Of a stretch of DNA of 7,811 bases, positions 1-6,083 are shown piece after piece. The DNA is from Candidatus Hydrogenedentota bacterium (lineage in GTDB: Bacteria; Hydrogenedentota; Hydrogenedentia; Hydrogenedentales; SLHB01): the NCBI GenBank assembly GCA_026387845.1, contig JAPLKX010000488.1, forward strand, positions 1 through 7,811, read 5' to 3'. The stretch's first letter is position 1. Each line of letters begins with the position of its first letter. The notes under the pieces were generated by a model. The model made no database searches. It was given only the letters and a program-made list of their open reading frames with translations, and had not been told where the DNA came from. Position numbers and translations under genes: made by a program.

Positions 1-1956
1 CTGGCGACGGCGCAGTTGACCATAGTGGAAGCCAATTTGACCGTAGGGGCCACAGCGCAGCGCGCGAGCTCGACCATCCCCTCGGGCAGCGTTATCAGCC
101 AGAGCCCTGGCGCGGGAATTGAAGTGACCGCCGGGACGGCGGTAAGCCTGATTGTATCGACGGGCTCTGTTCAGACGGCGGTTCCCAATGTGGTGGGCCT
201 GACACGGACTCAGGCGCAATTGGCCATTACGCTGGCGGGGTTTGCACTGGGCAGCGTGGTAGGGCAGGAGAGCACGCTGCCGGTAAACCAGGTGATCAGC
301 CAGATACCGTCCGCCGGCACGCTGGCCGCGCCGGGGACCGAAGTGGATTTGATCATTTCGGCGGGTGTTTCTCCAACTACTGTGCCCAACCTGATCGGCC
401 TGGCGCAGACATCCGCGCTGGATGTCCTTCAATTGGCGGGGTTCATATTGGGCACGGTGACGACGCAGCCAAGCCCGACCGTGCCGGCGGGTACCGTGCT
501 TGATCAAGAGCCGGTGGCCGGCACGTTTGCTCCGGCCGGATCGGCCATTAACCTGGTCGTATCGGAAGGCGTTGTGCTGGTTCAAGTGCCAAACGTGGTG
601 GGCCTGCCGCTTGAACAGGCGGCCACGCTGATTGTGAACGCCCAGCTCCTGGTCGGAACCGTAATCCAGCAACGGAGCCAACAGGCCGCGGGTACGGTCC
701 TGTCGCAAACGCCGGCCGCGGGCGTCAGTGCGAACGCGGGCGAGCCGGTGAACCTGGTGATCAGCCAAGGGTCGGGGACGCTGGGGCGGCCGTTGACCCT
801 GACGGCTTCTCAAGGCACATTCAGCGGCTTTGTACGGCTGACTTGGGAACCGGTGGTGGGTGCTGCACACTACCAAGTCTTGAGGAGTAACACAATCAGC
901 GGCGCCGGCCGAATCGATCTGGCGACCGTCGCCGAAACCACCTACGACGACACGACGGCGCTGCCCCCGACTGTTTCTCAGGTGTCGGGTGGTTGTTTTG
1001 CTTCGGCCGGCACCGTGGTCGTGTACAACAACTACTATTATTGGGTGCAGGCGTTGTCGGCGACCGCGGCAAGCGAGTTGTCCGGTCCGGTGCTTGGTTA
1101 CCGTGGGTTGGCGACGGCCAAAGGCCTGGACTTGGTGCGGGTGAAGGCGTTGCCATCGAGTAACGGGGCCGGCGGCGTGTTGCGCGCGCAGCCGGGCGAC
1201 AGCCTGGCAGTTCGGCTTTCCAGCCGGGATGCCATCGCCCCGGGCAGCGTGTGGGGTTTGATAGCCATTGACGGCGGCGCAGAGCAGGGCGGCGTTCAGT
1301 GGCGGCCGTTGCCGGGGAGCGGCGGTACGGACGGCTGGGTGGTGTACGCGCCGCCGGCACCGTTCCAGGTTGGGCAAACGATCAGGTTCCGTGCGGGCGC
1401 GACAACCGTCACAGGGTTTGAAATCCTCGAAACGAGCGAGTTTCTTATAAGCGAAAGTATGGCGCCTGACGCGACGACGGAACTGTGGCAGCCGGATTTC
1501 TCGGCGGCCCCGGGCAAGGCCGGCAGCGACGAGGTGCATGTCCGCGTCAGCGATATGGCGGCACTGCCGCCGCTGCCCGAAGCCGTGACCCCGGCGTACG
1601 CGATCGGCCCCGAGCAGGTGTTCCAAGTGCCGCAACAGGTATGGCTGCCGGCGCCGGCGCCGTTCGATCCGGCGGACTTGGAGGCGTACGTGCTGGTTTC
1701 CAGAGCCACGGGCGCGGAATGGTGGCCGGCCACGCGGGTGCAGGGTTTCCTGGAGCCGGGCGAGACGGCGCGGGCGGAGGCCGAGGGCGTGTTGTGGGTC
1801 GGGTTGGTAGTCAGGCACGGGGGCGTGGTTTGCCTCGGCAAGAAGCTGCCGGAATCATGCGACACCGGCGGCGCCGACCTCTCGGATAACGTTATGGTCG
1901 GCGGCGCGGCCCTGATGGCGCTGGCCGTGGCCGTCGTCGCATCGCGGAGGCGTTGA
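1..1956 (+). CDS. PASTA-repeat / fibronectin III-like surface protein with C-terminal sorting-type tail (5' partial)
   Basis: The frame is open from base 1, so the true start lies upstream; the TTG at 16 falls inside a PASTA repeat. Counting from that TTG, a partial PASTA unit (residues 1-50) is followed by three units opening with VPNVVGL, VPNLIGL and VPNVVGL at residues 56, 123 and 191. Each ends in a strand such as VDLIISAG or VNLVISQG. Residues about 258-365 look like a fibronectin III domain (LTWEPVVGAAHYQVLRS, YYYWVQALSA). Residues 370-480 and 490-605 are beta-rich; the second, with AIGPEQVFQVPQQVWLPAP, is faintly ZU5-like (inference). The C-terminus has Cys615, Gly-Gly, a hydrophobic helix (about 627-643) and SRRR, resembling envelope sorting tails. 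PASTA domains usually bind muropeptides or act as extracellular spacers. No kinase domain is visible, so this is probably an exported adhesin-like or structural protein rather than a PknB homologue. The repeat assignment is firm; the function is not. Confidence 0.85.
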   Translation: MATAQLTIVEANLTVGATAQRASSTIPSGSVISQSPGAGIEVTAGTAVSLIVSTGSVQTAVPNVVGLTRTQAQLAITLAGFALGSVVGQESTLPVNQVISQIPSAGTLAAPGTEVDLIISAGVSPTTVPNLIGLAQTSALDVLQLAGFILGTVTTQPSPTVPAGTVLDQEPVAGTFAPAGSAINLVVSEGVVLVQVPNVVGLPLEQAATLIVNAQLLVGTVIQQRSQQAAGTVLSQTPAAGVSANAGEPVNLVISQGSGTLGRPLTLTASQGTFSGFVRLTWEPVVGAAHYQVLRSNTISGAGRIDLATVAETTYDDTTALPPTVSQVSGGCFASAGTVVVYNNYYYWVQALSATAASELSGPVLGYRGLATAKGLDLVRVKALPSSNGAGGVLRAQPGDSLAVRLSSRDAIAPGSVWGLIAIDGGAEQGGVQWRPLPGSGGTDGWVVYAPPAPFQVGQTIRFRAGATTVTGFEILETSEFLISESMAPDATTELWQPDFSAAPGKAGSDEVHVRVSDMAALPPLPEAVTPAYAIGPEQVFQVPQQVWLPAPAPFDPADLEAYVLVSRATGAEWWPATRVQGFLEPGETARAEAEGVLWVGLVVRHGGVVCLGKKLPESCDTGGADLSDNVMVGGAALMALAVAVVASRRR

Positions 1957-2001
1957 TAGACCGGACGAAAGATCGGAACACGGCGCCCTGAAGTAGTAAG
2001 T

Positions 2002-2042
2002 GGGACGATTGGGACCATTGAGACCATTGGGACGATTGAGAC
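2002..2042. repeat. Short tandem repeat, 9-bp unit, about 4.5 copies
   Basis: Consecutive units GGGACGATT, GGGACCATT, GAGACCATT and GGGACGATT are followed by a partial GAGAC. They differ only at the second base (G/A) and the sixth base (G/C). The array lies in the 119-base spacer between the convergent PASTA-protein and HIT genes, where nothing else is recognisable and no strong intrinsic terminator was found. It may be a slippage-prone array; no function is evident. Confidence 0.8.
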
Positions 2043-2075
2043 ACCACGCCCGGTAACGGATTTCGACTTTGAATC

Positions 2076-2423
2076 TCAGCCGGGAGGCCAGTGGAGCGGG
2101 CGGCCGCCGACGATGTGCATGTGGATGTGAAAGATTTCCTGCCCGGCCCAGGCGTTGCAGTTGATCACGCACCGGAACCCTTGTTCGGCGATTCCTTCCT
2201 TTTCGGCGACACGGTTTGCCCGCAGCAACATTCGGCCCAAGAGTTCGGCGTCAGCCTCGACCGCGTCCGTCAGGCGTTCGATGTGCTTTCTTGGAATGAG
2301 CAGGACGTGGCTCGGTGCGGCGGGATGGATGTCTCGGAACGCATAGAACTCGTCGTCGGAATAGACCTGATTGGACGGGATTTGACCCGCGGCAATCTTG
2401 CAGAAAAGGCAATCGTCAGCCAT
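2076..2423 (-). CDS. HIT-family (HinT-like) purine nucleoside phosphoramidase
   Basis: This 115-residue protein has the length typical of bacterial HinT. It carries the histidine triad HIHMHIV at residues 99-105, with His101 and His103 in the catalytic region. It also has the N-terminal CLFCKI (Cys5, Cys8) and PRKHIERL (His47), which fit the zinc-type branch. The family hydrolyses AMP-N-phosphoramidates and aminoacyl-adenylates in the cytoplasm; the physiological substrate here is unknown. The start is fixed by family length and by AGGAGG five bases upstream. The frame stays open upstream into rsmE, but that part is a shadow of the other gene. It lies 17 bases downstream of rsmE on the same strand and is probably co-transcribed with it. 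Only the last residues (HWPPG) are short of conserved features, and there is no sign of damage. Confidence 0.93.
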   Translation of the reverse strand: MADDCLFCKIAAGQIPSNQVYSDDEFYAFRDIHPAAPSHVLLIPRKHIERLTDAVEADAELLGRMLLRANRVAEKEGIAEQGFRCVINCNAWAGQEIFHIHMHIVGGRPLHWPPG

Positions 2424-2428
2424 GTGTT

Positions 2429-2434
2429 CCTCCT
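2429..2434 (-). promoter_or_regulatory. Shine-Dalgarno AGGAGG of the HIT gene
   Basis: On the minus strand AGGAGG sits five bases before the ATG at 2423, inside the 17-base gap after the rsmE stop. It supports independent initiation of the HIT protein within a bicistronic message and decides the start of that gene. Confidence 0.85.
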
Positions 2435-2440
2435 GTGTTC

Positions 2441-3178
2441 TCAGGCCCTGCCGGAATGAGGCAATGGGCCCAACTCGCCCAGTTCGTATTGGATTAGCGC
2501 GGCGCCGGCGATGGCGGCGATTTCGGATCGGTAGGTGGCGGCGCCCAGACTTACCGGGGTGACGCCCGCGTCCAGCGCGGTGGCCACTTCCTCGTCGGTG
2601 AAATCGCCTTCCGGGCCGACCATCAGCGCCACGGAAGACTCGCCGAGGGCGGTCCGCAACGGTGCGGCGTGCAGGTCTTTGGTGGCCAGCAGGACGGGCA
2701 CGGCGGCGTCGCGCACGGCCTCCTCGATGCCTTCCGCCAAGATGAATTCGGGCAGCCAAAGGCGTCCACACTGTTTACAGGCCTCGATTGCGGCCCGGTC
2801 CCATTTGGCGCTGTGTACGGGTTTTCGCTCGGACCGCTGCGCCCGGAAGAACACGAACCGGGCCACGCCGAGTTCGGCGCCGTGCTGGACGATGAAGTCG
2901 AGCGCCTTGTCGCGGTGCAGCCAGGCCTGGAGCAACGTGAGCCGGCGAGGCGGCCGCGGCAATACCCTTTCTTCCAGCGCCTGAATCACGACCTCCTTCT
3001 TTTTTATCGCTGCGACTTCGCCCGATATTTCCCGGCCGTGGCCGTCGAACAGCGCCACGGGATCCCCCGGCCGGACTCGCACGACGTGCAGGGCGTGATG
3101 GGCCTCGTCGCCCCCCACAACGATCTCGCCCGTAGCCGCGGTGTCCTGCGGAATAAAGATCCGGTGCAAGTGCGCCAT
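2441..3178 (-). CDS. rsmE: 16S rRNA (uracil1498-N3)-methyltransferase, RsmE family
   Basis: This is a 245-residue SPOUT-class methyltransferase, the usual RsmE length. RsmE methylates N3 of U1498 in helix 44 of 16S rRNA, using S-adenosylmethionine and acting on assembled 30S subunits. The N-terminal PUA-like part has HHALHVVRVRPGD (residues 27-39). The SPOUT part shows QHGAELGVARF (98-108), RSERKP (115-120), EACKQCGR (132-139), MVGPEGDFTDEE (186-197) and LGAATYRSEIAAIAG (211-225), the last forming the knotted SAM site. ATG at 3178 is preferred because MAHLHRIFIP matches the family N-terminus. An upstream in-frame start at 3238 would add 20 residues of unrelated sequence. No strong Shine-Dalgarno precedes 3178. 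The knot loop reads ATYR rather than the common RILR, a mild divergence. It is followed by the HIT gene and is divergent from aroA. Confidence 0.92.
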   Translation of the reverse strand: MAHLHRIFIPQDTAATGEIVVGGDEAHHALHVVRVRPGDPVALFDGHGREISGEVAAIKKKEVVIQALEERVLPRPPRRLTLLQAWLHRDKALDFIVQHGAELGVARFVFFRAQRSERKPVHSAKWDRAAIEACKQCGRLWLPEFILAEGIEEAVRDAAVPVLLATKDLHAAPLRTALGESSVALMVGPEGDFTDEEVATALDAGVTPVSLGAATYRSEIAAIAGAALIQYELGELGPLPHSGRA

Positions 3179-3218
3179 ATAAGCAGCATACCAGCAGCGG
3201 CAATTTGAAGCAAGCCGT

Positions 3219-3248
3219 TTGACTTCTTGTGAAACCACATACTATCAT
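3219..3248 (+). promoter_or_regulatory. Candidate sigma-70 type promoter for aroA
   Basis: TTGACT at 3219-3224 and TATCAT at 3243-3248 are separated by 18 bases, each matching five of six consensus positions. Transcription would begin near 3255, leaving about 25 bases before the aroA ATG at 3280. The site lies in the 101-base divergent region between rsmE and aroA, which is noticeably more AT-rich than the genes. An overlapping TACTAT at 3240 gives a poorer 15-base spacer. This is pattern recognition only. Confidence 0.45.
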
Positions 3249-3279
3249 CCGATTTTGGCGGCTAACCTGAACTTTACCC

Positions 3280-4560
3280 ATGGATTTTATTTGCAACAGG
3301 TCAACTCTATCCGGCGAAGTCGAGATACCGGGCTCGAAATCGCACACGATCCGCGCCGTCAGCATTGGCGCGCTCGCGGTCGGTGAGAGCCGTATCGAGC
3401 GGCCGCTGGATTCGGCGGACGCGCAGTCGGCGGTTCACGCGTACCAGGCGCTGGGCGCCGTCATTACGACGGAAGAAGACGCGTGGGCGGTCACGGGCGT
3501 CGGCGGCAGGATTCAGACGCCCGAAGACGTCATCGACATCGGGAATTCGGGCACAAGCCTCAACATCGCGCTGGGATCGTGCGCGCTGTTGCGCGGCGGG
3601 CTGGCGGTGCTTACGGGCGATAGCCAGATCCGGCGGCGGCCGTCGGGCCCGCTGGCGCAGTCGCTGAACGATCTCGGGGCGGGCGTCCGGTCGACGCGCG
3701 GGAACGGGTGCCCGCCGTTTGTCGTGGAAGGGCGGTTGCGCGGCGGCGACACCTCGCTCGAAGCCGTGAGCAGCCAATACCTGACCAGCCTGCTGATCAA
3801 CACGCCGATGGGCGACGGCGGCACACGCATTCTCGTGCCCGTGCTTCACGAGCGGCCGTACGTCGAGATGACATTGGACTGGCTGCGGCGGCGGGGCATT
3901 CGGGTTGAGCACGACGAGGAGCTGCGCGAGTTCCATATTCCCGGGGGGCAGAGCTACGAGCCGTTCGAGCGGCGTATTCCGGGCGATTTCTCGACGGCGA
4001 CGTTTTTCATTTGCGCGGGCGCGATGGGCGACAACCGGATCACGTGCCTCGGGCTCGATATGAACGATACCCAAGGCGACAAGGCCGTCGTCGAGTACGT
4101 CCGCCAACTGGGCGCGGAGGTCGAGTTTGACGATGAGAAAATCACGGTGCGGCCGGAACGCCTGCGGGGTTGCGAGATCGATCTGAACGCCACGCCGGAC
4201 GCGTTGCCGATGATGGCGGTGCTGGCGTGTTTTGCCGAGGGAACGACGCGGCTCGTGAACGTGCCGCAGGCCCGAATCAAAGAGACGGACCGGCTCGCCG
4301 TGATGGCGCGCGAACTGGGGCGGATGGGCGCGGACGTCGAGGAACTCGCGGACGGGCTCGTTGTCACGCACAGCAATTTGCGGGGCGCCGACGTCAACGG
4401 GCACGGCGACCACCGGGTCATCATGGCGCTGGCTATCGCGGGAACCATGGCATCGGACAAAACCCGAGTGCGCGACGCGGACGCGGTGGATGTGACGTTC
4501 CCGGGGTTCGTGAAGGCAATGACGCAACTCGGCGCTGAGATCTGGAGCGTGTACGAATGA
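3280..4560 (+). CDS. aroA: 3-phosphoshikimate 1-carboxyvinyltransferase (EPSP synthase)
   Basis: EPSP synthase (EC 2.5.1.19) joins phosphoenolpyruvate to shikimate 3-phosphate, the sixth step of the shikimate pathway, in the cytoplasm. The 426-residue length is standard. Visible motifs in order are PGSKSHTIRA (Lys20, Ser21, Arg25), IGNSGTS (87-93), LTGDSQIRRRPSGPL (Arg120), SSQYLTS (164-170), ATPDALP with catalytic Asp307, RIKETDRLA (332-340, Glu335 and Arg338), GDHRV (Arg379) and TFPGF (406-410). An in-frame stop at 3268 makes ATG 3280 the first usable ATG. No Shine-Dalgarno is evident. In a hand alignment to the E. coli enzyme, Asn95 replaces Arg100, Gln330 replaces Asn336 and Val405 replaces Lys411, so it is a divergent member. 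It is probably co-transcribed with aroC, which performs the next step. MurA is unlikely because the shikimate-type motifs are present. Confidence 0.95.
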   Translation: MDFICNRSTLSGEVEIPGSKSHTIRAVSIGALAVGESRIERPLDSADAQSAVHAYQALGAVITTEEDAWAVTGVGGRIQTPEDVIDIGNSGTSLNIALGSCALLRGGLAVLTGDSQIRRRPSGPLAQSLNDLGAGVRSTRGNGCPPFVVEGRLRGGDTSLEAVSSQYLTSLLINTPMGDGGTRILVPVLHERPYVEMTLDWLRRRGIRVEHDEELREFHIPGGQSYEPFERRIPGDFSTATFFICAGAMGDNRITCLGLDMNDTQGDKAVVEYVRQLGAEVEFDDEKITVRPERLRGCEIDLNATPDALPMMAVLACFAEGTTRLVNVPQARIKETDRLAVMARELGRMGADVEELADGLVVTHSNLRGADVNGHGDHRVIMALAIAGTMASDKTRVRDADAVDVTFPGFVKAMTQLGAEIWSVYE

Positions 4561-4675
4561 CGTCTGGGACGCCCCCCGGCAGTTGTGGGGGGTGTCCCAA
4601 TGTTGACTTAAATCGGGTGCTTATTGCGCAAACAGCGGGACCCCCCCCACACCTGCCGGGGGGGCGTCCCAGACG
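4561..4675. repeat. Compound inverted repeat (two hairpins in mirror orientation), REP/BIME- or MITE-like
   Basis: Two 39-base arms, 4561-4599 and 4637-4675, are near-perfect reverse complements of each other; both outer ends read CGTCTGGGACGCCCCCC in the inward direction. Each arm is itself a hairpin. In the left arm 4566-4577 pairs with 4587-4598 (12 bp, one G-T pair, 9-base loop). In the right arm 4637-4648 pairs with 4658-4670 (12 bp, one bulged C). The 37-base centre contains TTGACTTAAATCGGG. The element begins directly after the aroA stop and ends 10 bases before the aroC Shine-Dalgarno, so it fills the intergenic space. The design resembles REP/BIME elements mobilised by RAYT transposases, or a small non-autonomous element. 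It might also stabilise or attenuate the aroA-aroC message. No U-tract is present, so it is not a classical terminator. Confidence 0.85.
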
Positions 4676-4685
4676 GGCGCAAATT

Positions 4686-4690
4686 GGAGG
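4686..4690 (+). promoter_or_regulatory. Shine-Dalgarno GGAGG of aroC
   Basis: GGAGG sits four bases before ATG 4695 (slightly short spacing), just outside the inverted repeat. Together with the family N-terminus (MLGCTYGKMF) it selects 4695 as the start, over the ATG at 4557 that overlaps the aroA stop. Confidence 0.75.
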
Positions 4691-4694
4691 GTAT

Positions 4695-6083
4695 ATGCTG
4701 GGTTGCACGTATGGGAAGATGTTCAAAGTCACCGTCGCCGGGGGCAGTTATCAGGAAGGGCTGACGGTTCACCTGCAAGGCGTGCCGCCGGGGATGAAAT
4801 TGACCGAGGCGGACATCTATGAGGCGTTGCTGACGCGGAAACCCGGGCAGAGCGAGTTGGCGTCGCCGCGGCGCGAGCCGGACGTGCCGGTCATCTACAG
4901 CGGCGTCAATGCCGCCGACACGATGCCGGGGTTCTCGAACGCGGGGATGACCAACGGCACGCCGCTGGTGATCCTGATCCCGAACCTCGACCGGCATTTT
5001 GAGCACATCGACCAGTACCAGCAGACGAACCGGACGCCGCGGCCCGGCCATGCCTCGTATGCGTCGTACCAGAAGTACGGGGAGTGCGACGACTCGATCG
5101 GTGCGGGCTTTTTCAGCGGGCGGTACACGTCGACGATTGTGGCGGCGGGCGCGGTGGCGCGGCGTGTGCTCAAGCAGCACGGCATCGAGGTGTTCGCGTA
5201 CGTGAAGGAAGCGGCGGGCGTGCGTGCGTCGGACATGCCACACGACGAGGCGCGCAAAAAGGTGGACGTGTTCCGCGACGTGCGCCGCCAGTACGACCCG
5301 ATCTATCAGTGGGTGTTTACGGAAGGGCGGATTAAGCCGGAGATGCGGATGCTCGAGAAGATGGCCGTGCTGGCCGAGCTCGAGCGCGACCTCATCAAGA
5401 TCCAAGATGCCGCAAAGCCTATGGATCCGGAGACGATCCGCAAAGAGTTCGGCGTCCACCCGACGATGAACTGTCCCGATGTCGACGCCGCGTTTGAGAT
5501 GGAAAAACGCATCCTCGAGATCCGCGACGAAGGCGATTCGAGCGGCGGGCTGGTCGAGGTCGTCGCCACAGGCCTGCCGGCGGGCATGGGCGAGCCGGTG
5601 TTCGAGAAACTCGATGGCGAACTCGGCCGGATGATGAGCATCGGGACGATAAAAGCCGTCGAGATTGGCGCGGGGCTTGCCGTCAAAGACATGCGGGGCT
5701 CGCAATCCAACGACCAGATGCGCGTCGAGAACGGGCGCGTCGTGTTTGACTCGAACAATGCCGGCGGGATCACCGGCGGCCTCACCACCGGCCAGCCGAT
5801 TATCGCGCGGCTCGCCGTGAAACCGACGCCCACCATCGCCAAGGATCAACACACCATCGACAAGGTGTCGCTCGAAAACGCCACACTCAGCGCCGTCACA
5901 CGCAGAGACCCAACCATCGTCGCACGAGTCTGGCCCGTCGCGGAAGCCTTCACCGCAATCGTCCTGCTCGACCAATACATCCAACACCTCGGCTGGCAAG
6001 CCATGTGGCGGAAACAACACAATCGTCTTTCTTTGCTTTCTTCCCTTCTTTCTTTCTTCGCAGAAGTAAAGAAGATCAGTTGA
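4695..6083 (+). CDS. aroC: Chorismate synthase, divergent form with insertion and altered active-site His
   Basis: Chorismate synthase (EC 4.2.3.5) removes phosphate from EPSP with reduced FMN to give chorismate. Family landmarks are MLGCTYGKMFKVTVAGGS (residues 1-18), QGVPPGM (28-34), RPGHASYASYQKYG (116-129, His119), GAGFFSGRYTSTIVAAGA (136-153), GLPAGMGEPVFEKLD (293-307), NNAGGITGGLTTGQPI (354-369), KPTPTIAK (376-383) and RRDPTIVARVWPVAEA (403-418). At 462 residues it is longer than the usual 350-400. Part of the excess lies between residues about 176 and 258, before MNCPD, as charged helical sequence (MLEKMAVLAELERDLIKI). The rest is a Ser/Leu tail after about 440 encoded by a pyrimidine-rich tract. 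The usual GESHG reads GGSYQ (16-20), so the first catalytic His is Tyr19. The frame is open from 4557, but the extra 46 codons are the inverted repeat. The gene overlaps the convergent propeller gene by 8 bp. Family assignment is firm; activity is likely but not assured. Confidence 0.93.
   Translation: MLGCTYGKMFKVTVAGGSYQEGLTVHLQGVPPGMKLTEADIYEALLTRKPGQSELASPRREPDVPVIYSGVNAADTMPGFSNAGMTNGTPLVILIPNLDRHFEHIDQYQQTNRTPRPGHASYASYQKYGECDDSIGAGFFSGRYTSTIVAAGAVARRVLKQHGIEVFAYVKEAAGVRASDMPHDEARKKVDVFRDVRRQYDPIYQWVFTEGRIKPEMRMLEKMAVLAELERDLIKIQDAAKPMDPETIRKEFGVHPTMNCPDVDAAFEMEKRILEIRDEGDSSGGLVEVVATGLPAGMGEPVFEKLDGELGRMMSIGTIKAVEIGAGLAVKDMRGSQSNDQMRVENGRVVFDSNNAGGITGGLTTGQPIIARLAVKPTPTIAKDQHTIDKVSLENATLSAVTRRDPTIVARVWPVAEAFTAIVLLDQYIQHLGWQAMWRKQHNRLSLLSSLLSFFAEVKKIS
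6026..6074. other. Polypyrimidine tract with imperfect hairpin at the convergent gene ends
   Basis: Bases 6026-6059 are 34 bases with a single purine. CTTCTTT (6045-6051) can pair with AAAGAAG (6068-6074), and CTTC (6056-6059) with GAAG (6063-6066), across a small asymmetric internal loop. The tract encodes the aroC tail and lies just past the stop of the minus-strand propeller gene, so it could act as a weak bidirectional 3' end signal. There is no U-run typical of a strong terminator. Confidence 0.35.

Noticed and set aside
2424..2771. N-terminal extension of the HIT protein into rsmE
   Set aside because: It is an Arg-rich shadow of rsmE; the start at 2423 has AGGAGG and gives the standard HinT length.
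3181..3215. Minus-strand promoter for rsmE
   Set aside because: The best boxes found (TTGCTT and TATGCT, 17-base spacer) match consensus poorly and would place the transcription start on or past the ATG.
3179..3238. Earlier rsmE start adding 20 residues
   Set aside because: The extra residues do not resemble the family, and the stretch lies in the AT-rich promoter region; MAHLHRIFIP fits RsmE.
3307..4527. 406-codon open frame on the minus strand opposite aroA
   Set aside because: aroA is unambiguous on the plus strand; this Arg/His/Pro-rich translation is a GC-bias shadow.
4637..4670. Right-hand hairpin of the intergenic element as an intrinsic terminator after aroA
   Set aside because: The stem is strong, but no T-rich run follows and aroC begins at once downstream, so termination would silence the next pathway step.
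4557..4694. Upstream ATG for aroC overlapping the aroA stop (ATGA)
   Set aside because: The added 46 codons translate the inverted repeat into Gly/Pro-rich sequence absent from the family, whereas 4695 has a Shine-Dalgarno and the family N-terminus.
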